This document shows positions 23,556-34,342 of a stretch of DNA of 64,000 nt, piece after piece. A program made the position numbers and the translations under genes. Origin of the DNA: Cantharellus purpuraceus (Eukaryota; Basidiomycota; Agaricomycetes; Cantharellales; Hydnaceae); NCBI GenBank assembly GCA_025174535.1, contig JALBUN010000025.1, forward strand, positions 62,001 through 126,000, in the 5' to 3' direction. A model generated the notes under the pieces. That model searched no databases. It had not been told where the DNA came from and saw nothing but the letters and a program-made list of their open reading frames with translations. Each line of letters begins with the position of its first letter. Position 1 is the stretch's first letter.

Positions 23556-24818
23556 TCCTTGCCCATAGACAGCTCCAATTCCAGTCTTGGAGCTGTCAGT
23601 AATAACCCAAATAGTATCAGGGTTATTAACATCAATGGGCTTTAGTATTGGAGCCCTACATGCTAGGAGCTTGATGCTTTTGAAGCATTTCTCCAGCAGC
23701 GGTGTCCATAAGAATGGATGATTATTATGAGCACAACCCAATAACAGGGTTGTGTATGCAGTTATGTCTGGCATATAGTGCGCCAGATACTGCACTAGTT
23801 CAAGAAAATGTTGGACTTTGTGGTATGACCTAGGTCATCTCTGTTCTCATATTTGCTGCATTTTATCAGCGTCTGCATGCATGCCTTGGTCATCTATTAG
23901 GTGACCAAGGCAATCTATACTCCTTGAGTATAGATCAATCTTATCCTGCTCAGGAACATATGTGCTTTCCTGAGCTCAGTGAACACCATCTCTAGGTGGT
24001 GTTTGTGCTCTTGTATAGTATGAGAGTACACAAATATGTTGTCCAGTATACATGGACAAATCTTCTGATATATTCTTGCAAAATGGCAGTCATGCCACTG
24101 AAATGTCAAGGGGGCATTGCAGTCCCCTTGCTGCATGACCTGACTAACAAATGTCCCCAAGATGGTTACAAACACCGTCTTGGGTATATCTGTTGGTCTG
24201 ATGTGTATCTGTTCATACACTTCAGACATATTGAGTTTAGATCAATATGTACAGTGGGCAACATCATGTTGTCCTGATCAGGGAAGGGCATTACATCCTT
24301 TACCATATTATCATTCTGTTTGCACAAGTCAAACATGGTGTGGCACTTCCCATTCTTTCTGGGAATGCATAGCATTGGTACAGCCTGCCAGGCTGTAGCT
24401 AATACCCACCATTTAGCAGTGGTGTATTGCAGGACTTTCTCTGAAAGTTCTGCTCCCCATGTAAGTGGTTGATCCTCCATGAGATAAAGCTATTTGCCTT
24501 GTGCTCTTATTTGGATCCTCCATTGGGGGGTCCTTTACTGAGTCTAGTCCTTCTTTTGGGAAGGACTGTGTTGTGGATAGCTCATTTTTAGAGTTACCCC
24601 CTTGGCATCATTTATTCACACCAATACTTCTTCATATTGAGTTTGTACCCGATGGTGGGGTATAAAGAGCATCGGTATTATGCTCTTCATTGGTGGGGAC
24701 TTCTTCAGTTCCCATCATGATTTGGCCTGGGCTATTAAAGTCCAGGCATATTCCTAGCTTTCGTAGGTATGGGGTACCAAGTATTACATTGTAATACTCA
24801 ATGTTGGTGACATCAAAT
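23556..24818 (-). pseudogene. F copy 2 reverse transcriptase
   Basis: The minus strand reads the protease-RT join (YYNVILGTPYLRKLG), then RT motifs MLCIPRKNGKCHTMFDL, YEQIHIRPTDIPKTVF and MQQGDCNAPLTFQ. The active site should be YLDD but reads ILDN (the Asn codon is at 24038-24040), a change explained by CG to CA. The connection and RNase H start (WVITDSSKTGIGAVYGQG) follow and break at LTR E. Several frame breaks occur. Its upstream edge is the K-type LTR at 24819. Confidence 0.9.
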
Positions 24819-25508
24819 GTTATTTGGAAGTGAGTCCAATATGAATTTTTGGACTTACCTCTGGGAGGAATAGAGCTGGACTTCTGGGGAGAAAGGAGGA
24901 GAGGGGGACAGGGGGACAGGAGCATATAGGAGGCTCAGGAGGTTTGGGGTGGTGAAGGGGGCAAAAGGGAATGGTTAAAGGGATTTTATAGGGAACAGGG
25001 GAAGCCCCTGTGAGTTCCAGACCATTCCAGACATTCCATTATTTTTTATTTTCATCATCTATGAGGCCCCTTATCATGTATAAATTGTGCTTGCATTTCC
25101 CTTGAACAATTTAGAGTAATTATCTCTCATCATCCTTGTCTGTGTGTGTAAACTATTTGTGTCTGGAATAACTCCAGAACCAACACACATTTCTACTAGC
25201 CTTTGGATATTCCATTAGAATATTGCACATTCCATCTTAATCCTGAATTATGAAGCCATACAACCACTGGCTATTTTTCTATTGAGCACTTACTCATATT
25301 TGAGTCATCTGCTTCTGCTGCTCACTGAAATCATTGATATCTAGACAAAGACACAACAAATTACTTCAAACTTCGTATGAAGATACTATTCAACTGTACC
25401 TTCTATTTTACAGCACATACATCAACTTCATATCACTCCTTCATTTGCTATTTGACATCTACTGTTCACTCCCTTCCAGCAAGGTGATTTTATATACTAT
25501 TCTCAACA
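24819..25508 (-). mobile_element. Solo LTR, type K (copy 1)
   Basis: On the minus strand it starts TGTTGAGAATAG and ends AAATAACA, 690 bp, with TCAAA on both sides (24814-24818, 25509-25513). It is inserted in the protease/RT junction of F copy 2. Its 3' part is C/T-rich (sense), typical of this family. Confidence 0.95.
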
Positions 25509-25621
25509 TCAAAGTATTCTTCAATATCACAATTACCAAATCTTATGGTAGTGTGAGTACTATAATTTATGGTACTCCTGCTCCCAATGCACACTAATTG
25601 CAGTGCAATGGGTTGCTCTAG
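25509..25621 (-). pseudogene. F copy 2 protease C-terminal segment
   Basis: It is homologous to 13945-14040 (TTI-FG) and runs into the K-type LTR at IEEYFD. The MITE at 25622 separates it from the rest of the protease. Confidence 0.75.
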
Positions 25622-26179
25622 GATGCTTGTTCAGAAATACAACAAATACATATATACAACCTATTTTCCTCAAATTTTACACTTAGATTAAAACTTATTT
25701 TCATATTTCAATGTGATTCTCAAATTTTACACAATATACTAGATTAAAACATATTGTGATATTTTGGCATAATTCTCAAAAATAATTGTTTTTTCCCTAT
25801 TTAGTGGTGGCAACTCTCTTGAGGAAACATCCAAATATCATTGATTCTTTCTTATACAATACTTATAACATAATTTGAACTATCTTTAATCCCCACCTGG
25901 TATTTGTATATCTAAATACCCTATATAATACCAATTATATTAATACATACATTCCTATTATATCCATGTAAATAATTATGTTCATCTCAACCAAATATCT
26001 CATCTTTTAAAGTTTATTAAAATATAGAATATATGTTTATATTTATGAAAATTTCACACATCCAAAATCTTTTAAAATATCCAAATTGTAACTCCCTGGC
26101 TTTATGTATCATTGAAATTCTGATGTATATCTCATATACATCAGAATATTGTATACTGACATGATTCCGAACAAGCGTC
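25622..26179 (+). mobile_element. MITE copy 3 (558 bp)
   Basis: Its ends are GATGCTTGTTC (C to T in the repeat) and GAACAAGCGTC, with TAG on both sides (25619-25621, 26180-26182). The uninterrupted protease sequence is seen at about 13930-13960 on the plus strand. Confidence 0.9.
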
Positions 26180-26780
26180 TAGCACAAAGGTTTTCATTCC
26201 TGTCACATGTGTGAATTCAGGGGATATCATTATCCCCTTGCTCCCACTGTCTAATAGACAGTGTGCTAGTGTTCCACTAATCTCCCAATACCTGGAGATT
26301 GTTTTATTGTTTATGTGTGGCCTATCAGGTCATGCTGACTTCTGTTGGCTCCTATGATTATAGGTTCAGCTGATCTGTCAACACTGACAGCAGCTATATG
26401 CAGCTGTTGTGATTCCCTGCTTGTTGGGAATCTTGTTGCACTACAGAAATGCACTGCATAGGTGTGTTTTGGTGGAATTCAATCATTGGGTTGAATTCGT
26501 ATTGCATTAGAGTGATACATTGGCATAGCCTCCTCTTCAGGGGTGTCATCTTGGTTGTCCCATTTGTATGGGGTGACCTCTTCATCCCATTCATCAGCCA
26601 CTTCTATGGCTGGCATTTTTTCCTCTAGATGGTCCTTGGGATCATTCATTGCTTCTTCATGTTCTCCCTCTATTGGGGAGAACCCGTCTATATTGTCCTC
26701 CACTATGTGTGAGGACACATCCTTTCAGACTGCAGCTGACCTTACATTGCCTTTTAGTTTGGGGCAGCTGGGTTGCATGT
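26180..26780 (-). pseudogene. F copy 2 gag tail and protease start
   Basis: The minus strand holds the acidic post-knuckle segment (MSSHIVEDNIDGF, EVADEWDEEVTPYKWDNQ) and then the protease beginning toward 26180. It is collinear with 8100-8336 plus 13601-13960 of F copy 1. Because copia is absent here, it shows the empty copia site. Confidence 0.8.
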
Positions 26781-27526
26781 TGTTGAAAAAAAAAAATTTT
26801 GCCTTGCTGGGAGTGTGTGGAGAGTAGATTTCGAATAGAGACAGAGGGAGTGATGGGAGCTGGATGTATGCGTAGTCGAATTGAAGATATACTTGAGTAG
26901 TATCTTCCTACGAAGTTTGATGGGATTTGGTGTGATCTTCGTCTAGATATCGACAATTTAAGCAGGGATCAGGAGCAGATGACTTGAACGAGAGTAAATG
27001 CTTAATAGAAAATCAACCAGTGGAGCTTAGGCTTCGCAAACTGGGATTCGAATATATGTTGCAATACTCTGGAAGAGTATGCAAAAGATTGTAGAAATAC
27101 GCGTTCGTTCTGGAGTTATTCCAGAAACGAATAGTTCAGACACAGTCAACAAAAACAGGTGAGAGCAAATTCTCTAGTCCATTGCATATCTATCTAGGCG
27201 TGTTTTATACAAGATATGCATGCTAATAACTCGTGATAAAAGTTCTGTGTCATTTGAAACATGGGAAAGAAACCTGTGATAAAAATGAAATGGGGGGTGG
27301 AGCCAATAGGGAAAAAATGACGAAATAAAATATAAAAGAAATATAGGAGAATGTTCTGATGTCTGTGGAGCTTACAGGGGCTTCTCCTCTTCCCTCCTAA
27401 CCATTTCCCTTCGCTTTCCTACCTCCCCCTCAACCTCCTGAGCCTCCTATGTGCTCCTATTCCTCCTATCCCCTCTGTTCCCCCTCTGTTCCCCTCTCCC
27501 CTAGAAGTCCGGTCTTCCAAATAACA
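26781..27526 (+). mobile_element. Solo LTR, type K (copy 2)
   Basis: It starts TGTTGAAAAAA and ends CCAAATAACA, 746 bp, with CATGT on both sides (26776-26780, 27527-27531). It is inserted in the gag zinc knuckle of F copy 2. Confidence 0.95.
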
Positions 27527-27978
27527 CATGTGACCTGTCTGGCCACATTAATAGCATACAACATTACTGGTAATGTTGTTTGATATATCACCACTTGCAT
27601 GTGTTGGTGGCTTCAATTGATAATTACCCTTAAAGGAGTAATTGTTGGAATTGAACCTGGAGCCTCCACTATGGGGTTCCAGCCTTGACACACTTGCTTG
27701 TTGTGAGTGTGTTGGGAGCCATATACACATGTCCTTGGGGCATGGGTCAACTCCATGTATTCATCATACCAGTAGTTCTATTGACTACTGGTCTATGGGT
27801 TGAGGAGGATGCATTAGTTGTGTTCTCCAGGTGTCGCATACCATGGTGGTATCACGTCACTTCCTCTATCATTCAAGCAGTTTTGTACAACTGCTTGATA
27901 CTGCTAAACTTGGCATTGAAGCCCTTCTTGAGGACTTCCTGTCTCAGAGGTTCATGCATTGCAGTTACAAACCTCTTC
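27527..27978 (-). pseudogene. F copy 2 gag, segment before zinc knuckle
   Basis: It is collinear with 7650-8090 of F copy 1: the linker between the capsid-like core and zinc knuckle, with Ser/Asn-rich sequence and the first half of the knuckle. It is bounded by two K-type solo LTRs. Confidence 0.8.
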
Positions 27979-28731
27979 TGTTGGGAAATAAATTTGTGAC
28001 AGTGCCTTGTTGAGAGTGTTCTGTGTGAAGTAGAATTCAAGTAGGGAGTGGGGAAATGATGTGGACTGGTGTATGCATGGTCAAATGAAAGATATACTTG
28101 AGTAATATCTTCCTACAAAGTTAGATGAGATTTGGTGTGATCTTCGTCTAGATATTGACAATTTAGGTATGCAGCAGGGACTGATGCTTCGAAATCGAGT
28201 AAATGCTTAACAGAAAATCAACCAGTGGAGCTTAGGCTTTGCAAACTGGGATTTGAATAGATATTGCAGTATCCTAGTATAATATGCAAATGATTGTAGA
28301 AGGACACATTCGTTCTGGAGTTATTCCAGATACGAATAGTTCAGATACAAGACAACAAAAAAAGGTGAGAGGAAATTCTCTAGTCCATTGAATATCTAGC
28401 TAGACATGTTTTATACAAGATATGCATGCTAATGACTCGTGATAAAATTTCTGTGTCATGTGAATAAAGGGAGAGTGATTTATGATAAAAGCAAAATCGG
28501 GGGGTGATGTCAAATAGGGAAAAATGACAAAATAAATCAAAAGAAAAATTAGGGTGAATGTTCAGATCATTGTGGAGCTTACAGGGGCTCCTCCTTTCCC
28601 CTCTCAGTCGTTTCCCCTCGTCTCCTTATCCCCTCCTGAGCTCCTGAGCCTCCTATATTCTCTTATCCCTCCTATCCCCTCTGTTCTCCCCTCTCCTTTT
28701 TCTCCCCAGAAGTCCAGTTTTCTAAATAACA
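27979..28731 (+). mobile_element. Solo LTR, type K (copy 3)
   Basis: It starts TGTTGGGAAATA and ends CTAAATAACA, 753 bp, with TCTTC on both sides (27974-27978, 28732-28736). It is inserted in the gag of F copy 2 at the position matching about 7630. Confidence 0.95.
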
Positions 28732-30215
28732 TCTTCCTGTATGTGTATGTGTCCAGCAGCATTATCATGCAGCCCGCATACTTATCTAGGTTGTTCATTA
28801 ATTCATGAATGGTCCTTTGAACCTGTGTTATAGAGCCAAACTTATTTGACACAATGATGCATCAGGGTGTGTAGGAATCTATGCTGCAATCCTTGGATTG
28901 CAGTTTCCAGGGTCCAGTCTTGGACTGCCCTGTTGTAGTGTTCTACATTCTTGTAGAACCATTCCTGGGCCTCACCTTTAAGGCAAGTGCCTAAGTACAA
29001 TAGTTGAAACTTTGTACTTGATGGCCCTAGAAGATTATTCATCTTCAGCCATCATAGCATACCCGCCACAAAGATCTCAAACTCTTCAAGATCCATGCCT
29101 CCTGCATATTGCTCAGGAGGTGATACTTTAGTGCCTGCCTTGGCCAGTACAGACTTCTCTGTGTCTGTATCTCTATTATCGACTATGTGCAAGTAATGCC
29201 ATCAATAGGATCAATTGTGTCCAATTAATCTGGTATGCCTTGACCTTCTAGGGTCAATGCTGCTGATTGTTCCCTATTATGGGAACATCTTCTTGAGGTA
29301 CCCATTGGGTATCTCATTTCCCATGGCAGGTGTCTCCTGAAAGGCCCACTGCTTGTATGTGCTGATAATTGTTCAGTGCATGTCATGACTGTCAATTTAA
29401 TTTGACAGCTACATTGAGCTCTTGCTGGGGCCACTGCTCTCTAAACAGCTGGCCAAACTCCTGCTCTGCATGTTTAGCCTTCTGTTCGAGAGCTAACCTG
29501 TGTTTATAGAAAGCCTCAACTTCTCGTTGTTTCCATAGCTTGATCTCTTGATTGAGCTCCTTTGCCATAGATTGAGGAGTTTCCTCCTCAATCTGGATCA
29601 GTAATCCTTGCCTCACAGAGATTTCTAGGTCTCTGATTCCATCCATTGGGGGAATCTCATTTCCTCTATCCAACCAATCATTTGGTTGGATCCTCTCACC
29701 TGGGGAGATCCAGATTCAGATTCTCAATGAGAATCTGATCTTTGGTGACATGACATGTGTTGCTCAGAGTTCTCTTGGAGCAATTTTAACATTGTTCCTA
29801 GCTCTGCTATTTGCTGCCCCATAGTAGTGGCAGCATGTCCTGCTTTGGCAGCTATCTTGGCTGCCTGAGCACTAGCTTTGCTAATGCTCTTCATCTCATG
29901 TTGATTATGCATGAGTTGTTTGGTCAATCTTGTGATTGCCCTATTGGTTTCATGCTACTCTGTGCTGCACGATTCCCTAGTAGAAGTATTGTTACTTCTA
30001 CTTGTGCTCATATATTGAGCACATTCCTTTCCTTTAGGAATGTTGGAGGCAGTTGATGACTGTCTCCTCCTTTCTTCTCTAATCAAAGAACCACTTGATG
30101 AAGGGTTCTTGTTTGACAGATGATCTATTGTGTGATCATCTGTGGTCTTGCAACCATGGCCACTCTCTTCTAGAGTCCTCCTTACAAGAAGTCCCTACAA
30201 CTTCTCTAGGGTCTA
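28732..30215 (-). pseudogene. F copy 2 gag, N-terminal and core part
   Basis: The minus strand reads the Ser-rich N-terminus, the Ala-rich helix (ASAQAAKIAAKAGHAA), the Lys/Glu coiled coil, and the capsid-like core with AQEWFYKNVEHY and VQDWTLETAI. It matches 6150-7630 of F copy 1 and keeps CAG where copy 1 has TAG near 6275. Frame breaks are present. It is bounded by LTR B at 30216 and LTR K at 28731. Confidence 0.85.
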
Positions 30216-31471
30216 TGTATGGGCACTGGTTTTCCCTTAAAAGATCTTGTTTAAAGTCCTGAAACTGTACAATTTCACTTCATGGCCTTAAAATATCAGC
30301 ATATATGTGCTGCTTTCTCTTGATTCAGGGCCATTCAAATGTTCTCTATTTTTTAATATTTTTCTGGGAATTTTCCATGCAGAAATGAGTCCACAAACTT
30401 ATTATTCAGCTGGGCGACATTTTGGACCCACATAGACCCACAAAACTTTGCAGATGTTAGCAGCTTCAAAGTCAGCAGAGTCACCTGATCTACTGACTCA
30501 TTTTCAATCACATAACTCATTTAATCTCTGACCCAATCTGATCACCACTGCCAGTAAATGCTCAATATCTTGGCAACCACAGCTCCTCCTCACTCCATTT
30601 TTGGTGGAGAGTTCAACAGAAGCTGTGCCTACCCATATCTGTGCTGATCAGCCTAGGAAATGGAGTATTGCCCAAGTTATTTGAGTAATGGTGACTCAGA
30701 CTATGACTCCTGCCATGACTCATATCTATTAATAGGTAGAAGGATTAGTCAGCTCCTGTAGATACAGTATATAAAGAGGCCATTTTGCCTCTGAATAAAT
30801 AACCATTTCTATCCCATCATTTGCACATCAGTGTGACTAGAGTGACATACACTGTCATCCTCTATATCTCAGTAACTGTTGATTGTCCAGTTCAAGGATC
30901 ACTTACAGTTGTGTAACTGTATTTGATTGCACTTGAAGTAGTGATTGTCCTGCTTTGGGTGTGAGTGTAGTATCTATCTCACATGACTACAAATCTACAG
31001 GGTGAGATTGTCTGTCAATAGTCCTGCCATTAGTGCTCTTTGTTTAAGTTACTAGTGTGTACTGTCTTAGCAGAACATTAGGATCCCAAACCCGCATGAA
31101 GCAGTCACTAGACTACTTCACACATCGCTGTTACCCACTTCAGAGTGTCACTGGTTGGACGGTTGGATTCATCCACCTACTTCCTCTAGCCTCTAAGTGC
31201 ATTCCCCTCTTTTTGGAATATCTGGACCCCTAAGCGTCCATGAACTCTAGACTCTGGAAGTCTTATTCATTCCCTGCTGCTAAGAAATGTATTACCTTCC
31301 TGCATATCATCTGCATTGACCATTACAACAGATTGTAACCAAAGTACAAACATTAAATTGTTTCTGGAGTTATGCTGCAGTGGGATTTGATATTCTTCTC
31401 AGCTGTTCATTCATGGAATTGTGGTGATTTAAAGTTTGCCCTAACACCATAATTTTGCAGGTTCCAAAACA
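30216..31471 (+). mobile_element. Solo LTR, type B (array-depleted copy)
   Basis: It starts TGTATGGGCACTGG and ends TTCCAAAACA, 1256 bp, with GTCTA on both sides (30211-30215, 31472-31476). The uninterrupted site is at about 6125-6140 in F copy 1. Most of the 12-bp TGACTC array is deleted, and CpG sites are more decayed than in the copy at 16046. Confidence 0.95.
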
Positions 31472-31770
31472 GTCTAGCTCCCCTTCATGGGAGCTTCTGC
31501 TGCTGGCTACAGGCCACTGTTCATCATTTATGATGTCCTGGGTGCTGCCAGCATGACACACTCTACTGCAAGTCATCATTATGATGACTCCTTTCTTTCT
31601 TCTATCTTTGTAGACTAACTAAGTTAGTCTACTAGTTGCTCACTTATATGAGTGACTGGGGGGGTTGGTATATGTCTGTACACTAGCAACAGCCAGTTTT
31701 CTAGTATTGACTAGAAAACTTCAATAATGAGGAAGAATCAACTGATTCTTCCTTTGGAAGTTCAAAAAAA
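31472..31770 (-). other. F copy 2 leader and gag start
   Basis: It is collinear with 20671-20880 plus 21434-21447 and with 6049-6130 of F copy 1. It lacks the MITE, so it preserves the empty site (tttggaagttc). It also holds the intact site for the AGCAT duplication (ccagcatgac near 31550). Confidence 0.75.
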
Positions 31771-32049
31771 TGTTAATTGGGTGTCTTAGTTCACACTGTT
31801 GCACAGAACTCAACCAAGTGTATTGGTTGTGTGATGTGTTGTACAGTGTGGTAGTTAACTAAGTTCTGTCTACTATATGTGGACCCACACATGTACTTGG
31901 GTCCACTGGCTTACATAATAACTATACATATGCACCATATGGGCACATATATCTATCAAGAAGACAGCATTCCTTAATGGAATGCTGCATACATTAATTA
32001 TGACTATATAACTATATACTATAGTAAGTAAGTACCTTGGGTACTTACA
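31771..32049 (-). mobile_element. Type H LTR, 5' LTR of F copy 2
   Basis: On the minus strand it starts TGTAAGTACCCAAGG and ends AATTAACA, 279 bp, followed by the F leader. The bases on the other side belong to a gypsy G pol fragment, so F copy 2 inserted into that fragment. Confidence 0.8.
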
Positions 32050-32355
32050 ATGTCCATGATGGTGGTAGCTTGGAGTGTAGGAGTGATGAGGGTGGATGCT
32101 CATAGGGACAATGCCAGCTGCTCATTCATGAACACAGGGTGAAAGTTGTGTGGGTTTACAGTGGCATAGTCACTACTTCCCTCTTTAGAATAGATATCCC
32201 ATTGTCCAGTTAACACGTCAGGTTTAGCTCTGAGTTGACCAGGAAAGTGATGAGCCAGGATGCATCAAGGACATATATCAAACCACTTTGACAGTCAAAC
32301 TCCACCAGCATCTTTTGTATCAAACTTTTAAATAGTGCTGCAACTCCCTCTCCAC
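32050..32355 (-). pseudogene. Gypsy G pol fragment (linker before integrase)
   Basis: The first ~190 bp match 4363-4560 of G copy 1, the segment between RNase H and integrase. The rest up to 32355 has no clear match. Short and degenerate, it is the target into which F copy 2 and LTR K inserted. Confidence 0.65.
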
Positions 32356-33059
32356 TGTTGATTATGGGGAGAAAGGGGTTAGGAGAGAGGGGGAACAGGA
32401 GCACATAGGAGGCTCAGGAGGTTGAGGGGGAGGTAGGAAAGCAAGGGGAAATGGTTAGGAGGGAAGAGGAGAAGCCCCTGTAAGCTCCACACCCATCAGA
32501 TTATTCTCCTATATTTCTTTTATATTTTATTTTGTCATTTTTCCCCTATTGGCTCCACCCCCATTTTGTTTTTATCACAAGTTTCTTTCCCATGATTCAC
32601 ATGATTCAGGACTTTTATCACATGCTCTCAGGACACATATCTTGGATAAAACATGCCTAGCTAGATATGAAATGAACCAGAGAATTTCCTCTCATTTGTT
32701 CTGTTGTCTGTGTCTGAACTATTCATTTCTGGAATAACTCCAGAACAAACTTGAATTTCATCAAACCTTTGCATAATCTTCTAGAGTATTGCAACATCTA
32801 TTCAAATCCCAGTTTTCCTAAGCTCCACTGGTTGATTTTCTATTAAGCATTTACTCATATTTAAGTTATTTGCTCCTGATCCATGCTCAAACTGTCAATA
32901 TCTAGATGAGGACTACACCAAATCTCATCAAACTTTGTACAAAGATACTCCCAAGATATATCTTCAATTCAACTAGCATACACCCAGTTTCCTTCACCCC
33001 CTCTGTCACTATTCAAAATCTACTCTCCACCCCCCCCCAGCAAGGTGAAATTTTCAACA
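32356..33059 (-). mobile_element. Solo LTR, type K (copy 4)
   Basis: On the minus strand it starts TGTTGAAAATTT and ends CATAATCAACA, 704 bp, with TCCAC on both sides (32351-32355, 33060-33064). Confidence 0.9.
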
Positions 33060-33162
33060 TCCACCTCAGTCTCTATTTCTAGCCATTGATTGTCACTCAG
33101 GTTTCATCACCATCAATCATTATCAGCCTTCTATTCACACCAATCCTTGCATCATCATTCAC

Positions 33163-33597
33163 ATGGCTTCCAATTCTATTCCTCTCTCCAACATCTCTTC
33201 TAATCATACATCACACTGGTCTGTGGACACAGAGGACTATCAAAAATATACCGAGCTCCATGGGCATGTTGAGCCACCTCCACATGCCAAAATACTTCCA
33301 AAACTCTTTCAATGTCCAAGATCCTCACCATGTCCTTCTTATGCCATTGGCAATCCTATATTCTTTCATGATTCCATTGAACCATATACATTCCTTGGCT
33401 TTTCACCTCTATATCATAACTCAGATAAAAGAGTCAAATGTGAGGTAGAGTTTCAGTTGCCATCACTGACCTATTATCCCACTTCAATCCAACTCAGGTC
33501 ACATTGTGTCAGGGAAAGAGACCAAATACCCTTGGAATGGGACACCATATGGAGATGGATCACCAAGACAATAAGGAGTATTTGTTGTGGTTGCTGA
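33163..33597 (+). CDS. Unknown 144-residue ORF between LTRs
   Basis: An ATG-initiated frame begins MASNSIPLSNIS, is rich in Pro, Ser and His, and ends with ICCGC. No domain is recognised. It lies between solo LTR K (ends 33059) and a type E LTR (starts 33663), and the 100 bp before it look like a leader. It may be an accessory ORF of the retroelement that carries type E LTRs, or an unrelated fragment. There are no internal stops, unlike its neighbours, but the short length makes chance possible. Confidence 0.3.
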   Translation: MASNSIPLSNISSNHTSHWSVDTEDYQKYTELHGHVEPPPHAKILPKLFQCPRSSPCPSYAIGNPIFFHDSIEPYTFLGFSPLYHNSDKRVKCEVEFQLPSLTYYPTSIQLRSHCVRERDQIPLEWDTIWRWITKTIRSICCGC

Positions 33598-33662
33598 CTG
33601 AAGTTCTCATGTGACTCAGGGTCAACTTACCTTCAGAGCTATAGGGAAGATGGTATTGGTGG

Positions 33663-34342
33663 TGTTAAGTGCTGGAAAACTTGGGGTTCAATGGAATAAC
33701 CAGAGTTTGGCTGTGTTACATCCTGTAACACCAAGTCCAAACTCTGGATCTCCATCTCCTTCATCTCCATCCCCATCAACTCCACCTCCATCAACCCCAA
33801 ACTCCATTATTGTTCTCTTTATAAGTAGTTTCTTCTTATGGGTTACAATAAACCTCCTTCTTTTATATTGTTTAGTTTCAGTTCAGACTTGGGTCTGAAC
33901 TCCAAACTCCTTTCCATGTTGTACTCCATATCTGTCTTATTGTCTTATTGTTTTAGTTTCAGCATTCAATTCTCCACATACTTATATAGGCTACTCTCTG
34001 TCTATTACAGTAGTTTGTACATTGACTAAGATTTGCCCCATCAACTTCTTGGTTGCTAGCTTCTTGACAAGTACCTTCTTGACAAGTTGAACTCCAGATC
34101 CTTGATCCAATTCCATACTCCAAACTCCAAAATATTGGACCGACAATCCAAGGGGGTGCAACACACAAGTTGAAGCCAAGTCCACTCAATCCAACTCAAT
34201 ATTTATTGTCCCCACTCCGTCTCCAGTTGAACTGGAACAGTAAAGTCCCCTCCCTTTCACCACTAGCAGCTGAACCCCAGTTATTCCCTTTGACCTCCCA
34301 AGCTTTCCAGCCCTTAACAGGCTGCTAGTGAAGAAGGGGAGG
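33663..34342 (+). mobile_element. Type E LTR, first ~70 bp, split by another type E LTR
   Basis: It starts TGTTAAGTGCTGG. After 51 bp it is interrupted by the solo LTR at 33714-34319, resumes at 34320-34342, and is then cut by the type D LTR. Confidence 0.8.
33714..34319 (-). mobile_element. Solo LTR, type E, inserted in a type E LTR
   Basis: On the minus strand it starts TGTTAAGGGCTGG and ends GGATGTAACA, 606 bp, with GGCTG on both sides (33709-33713, 34320-34324). Confidence 0.95.
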
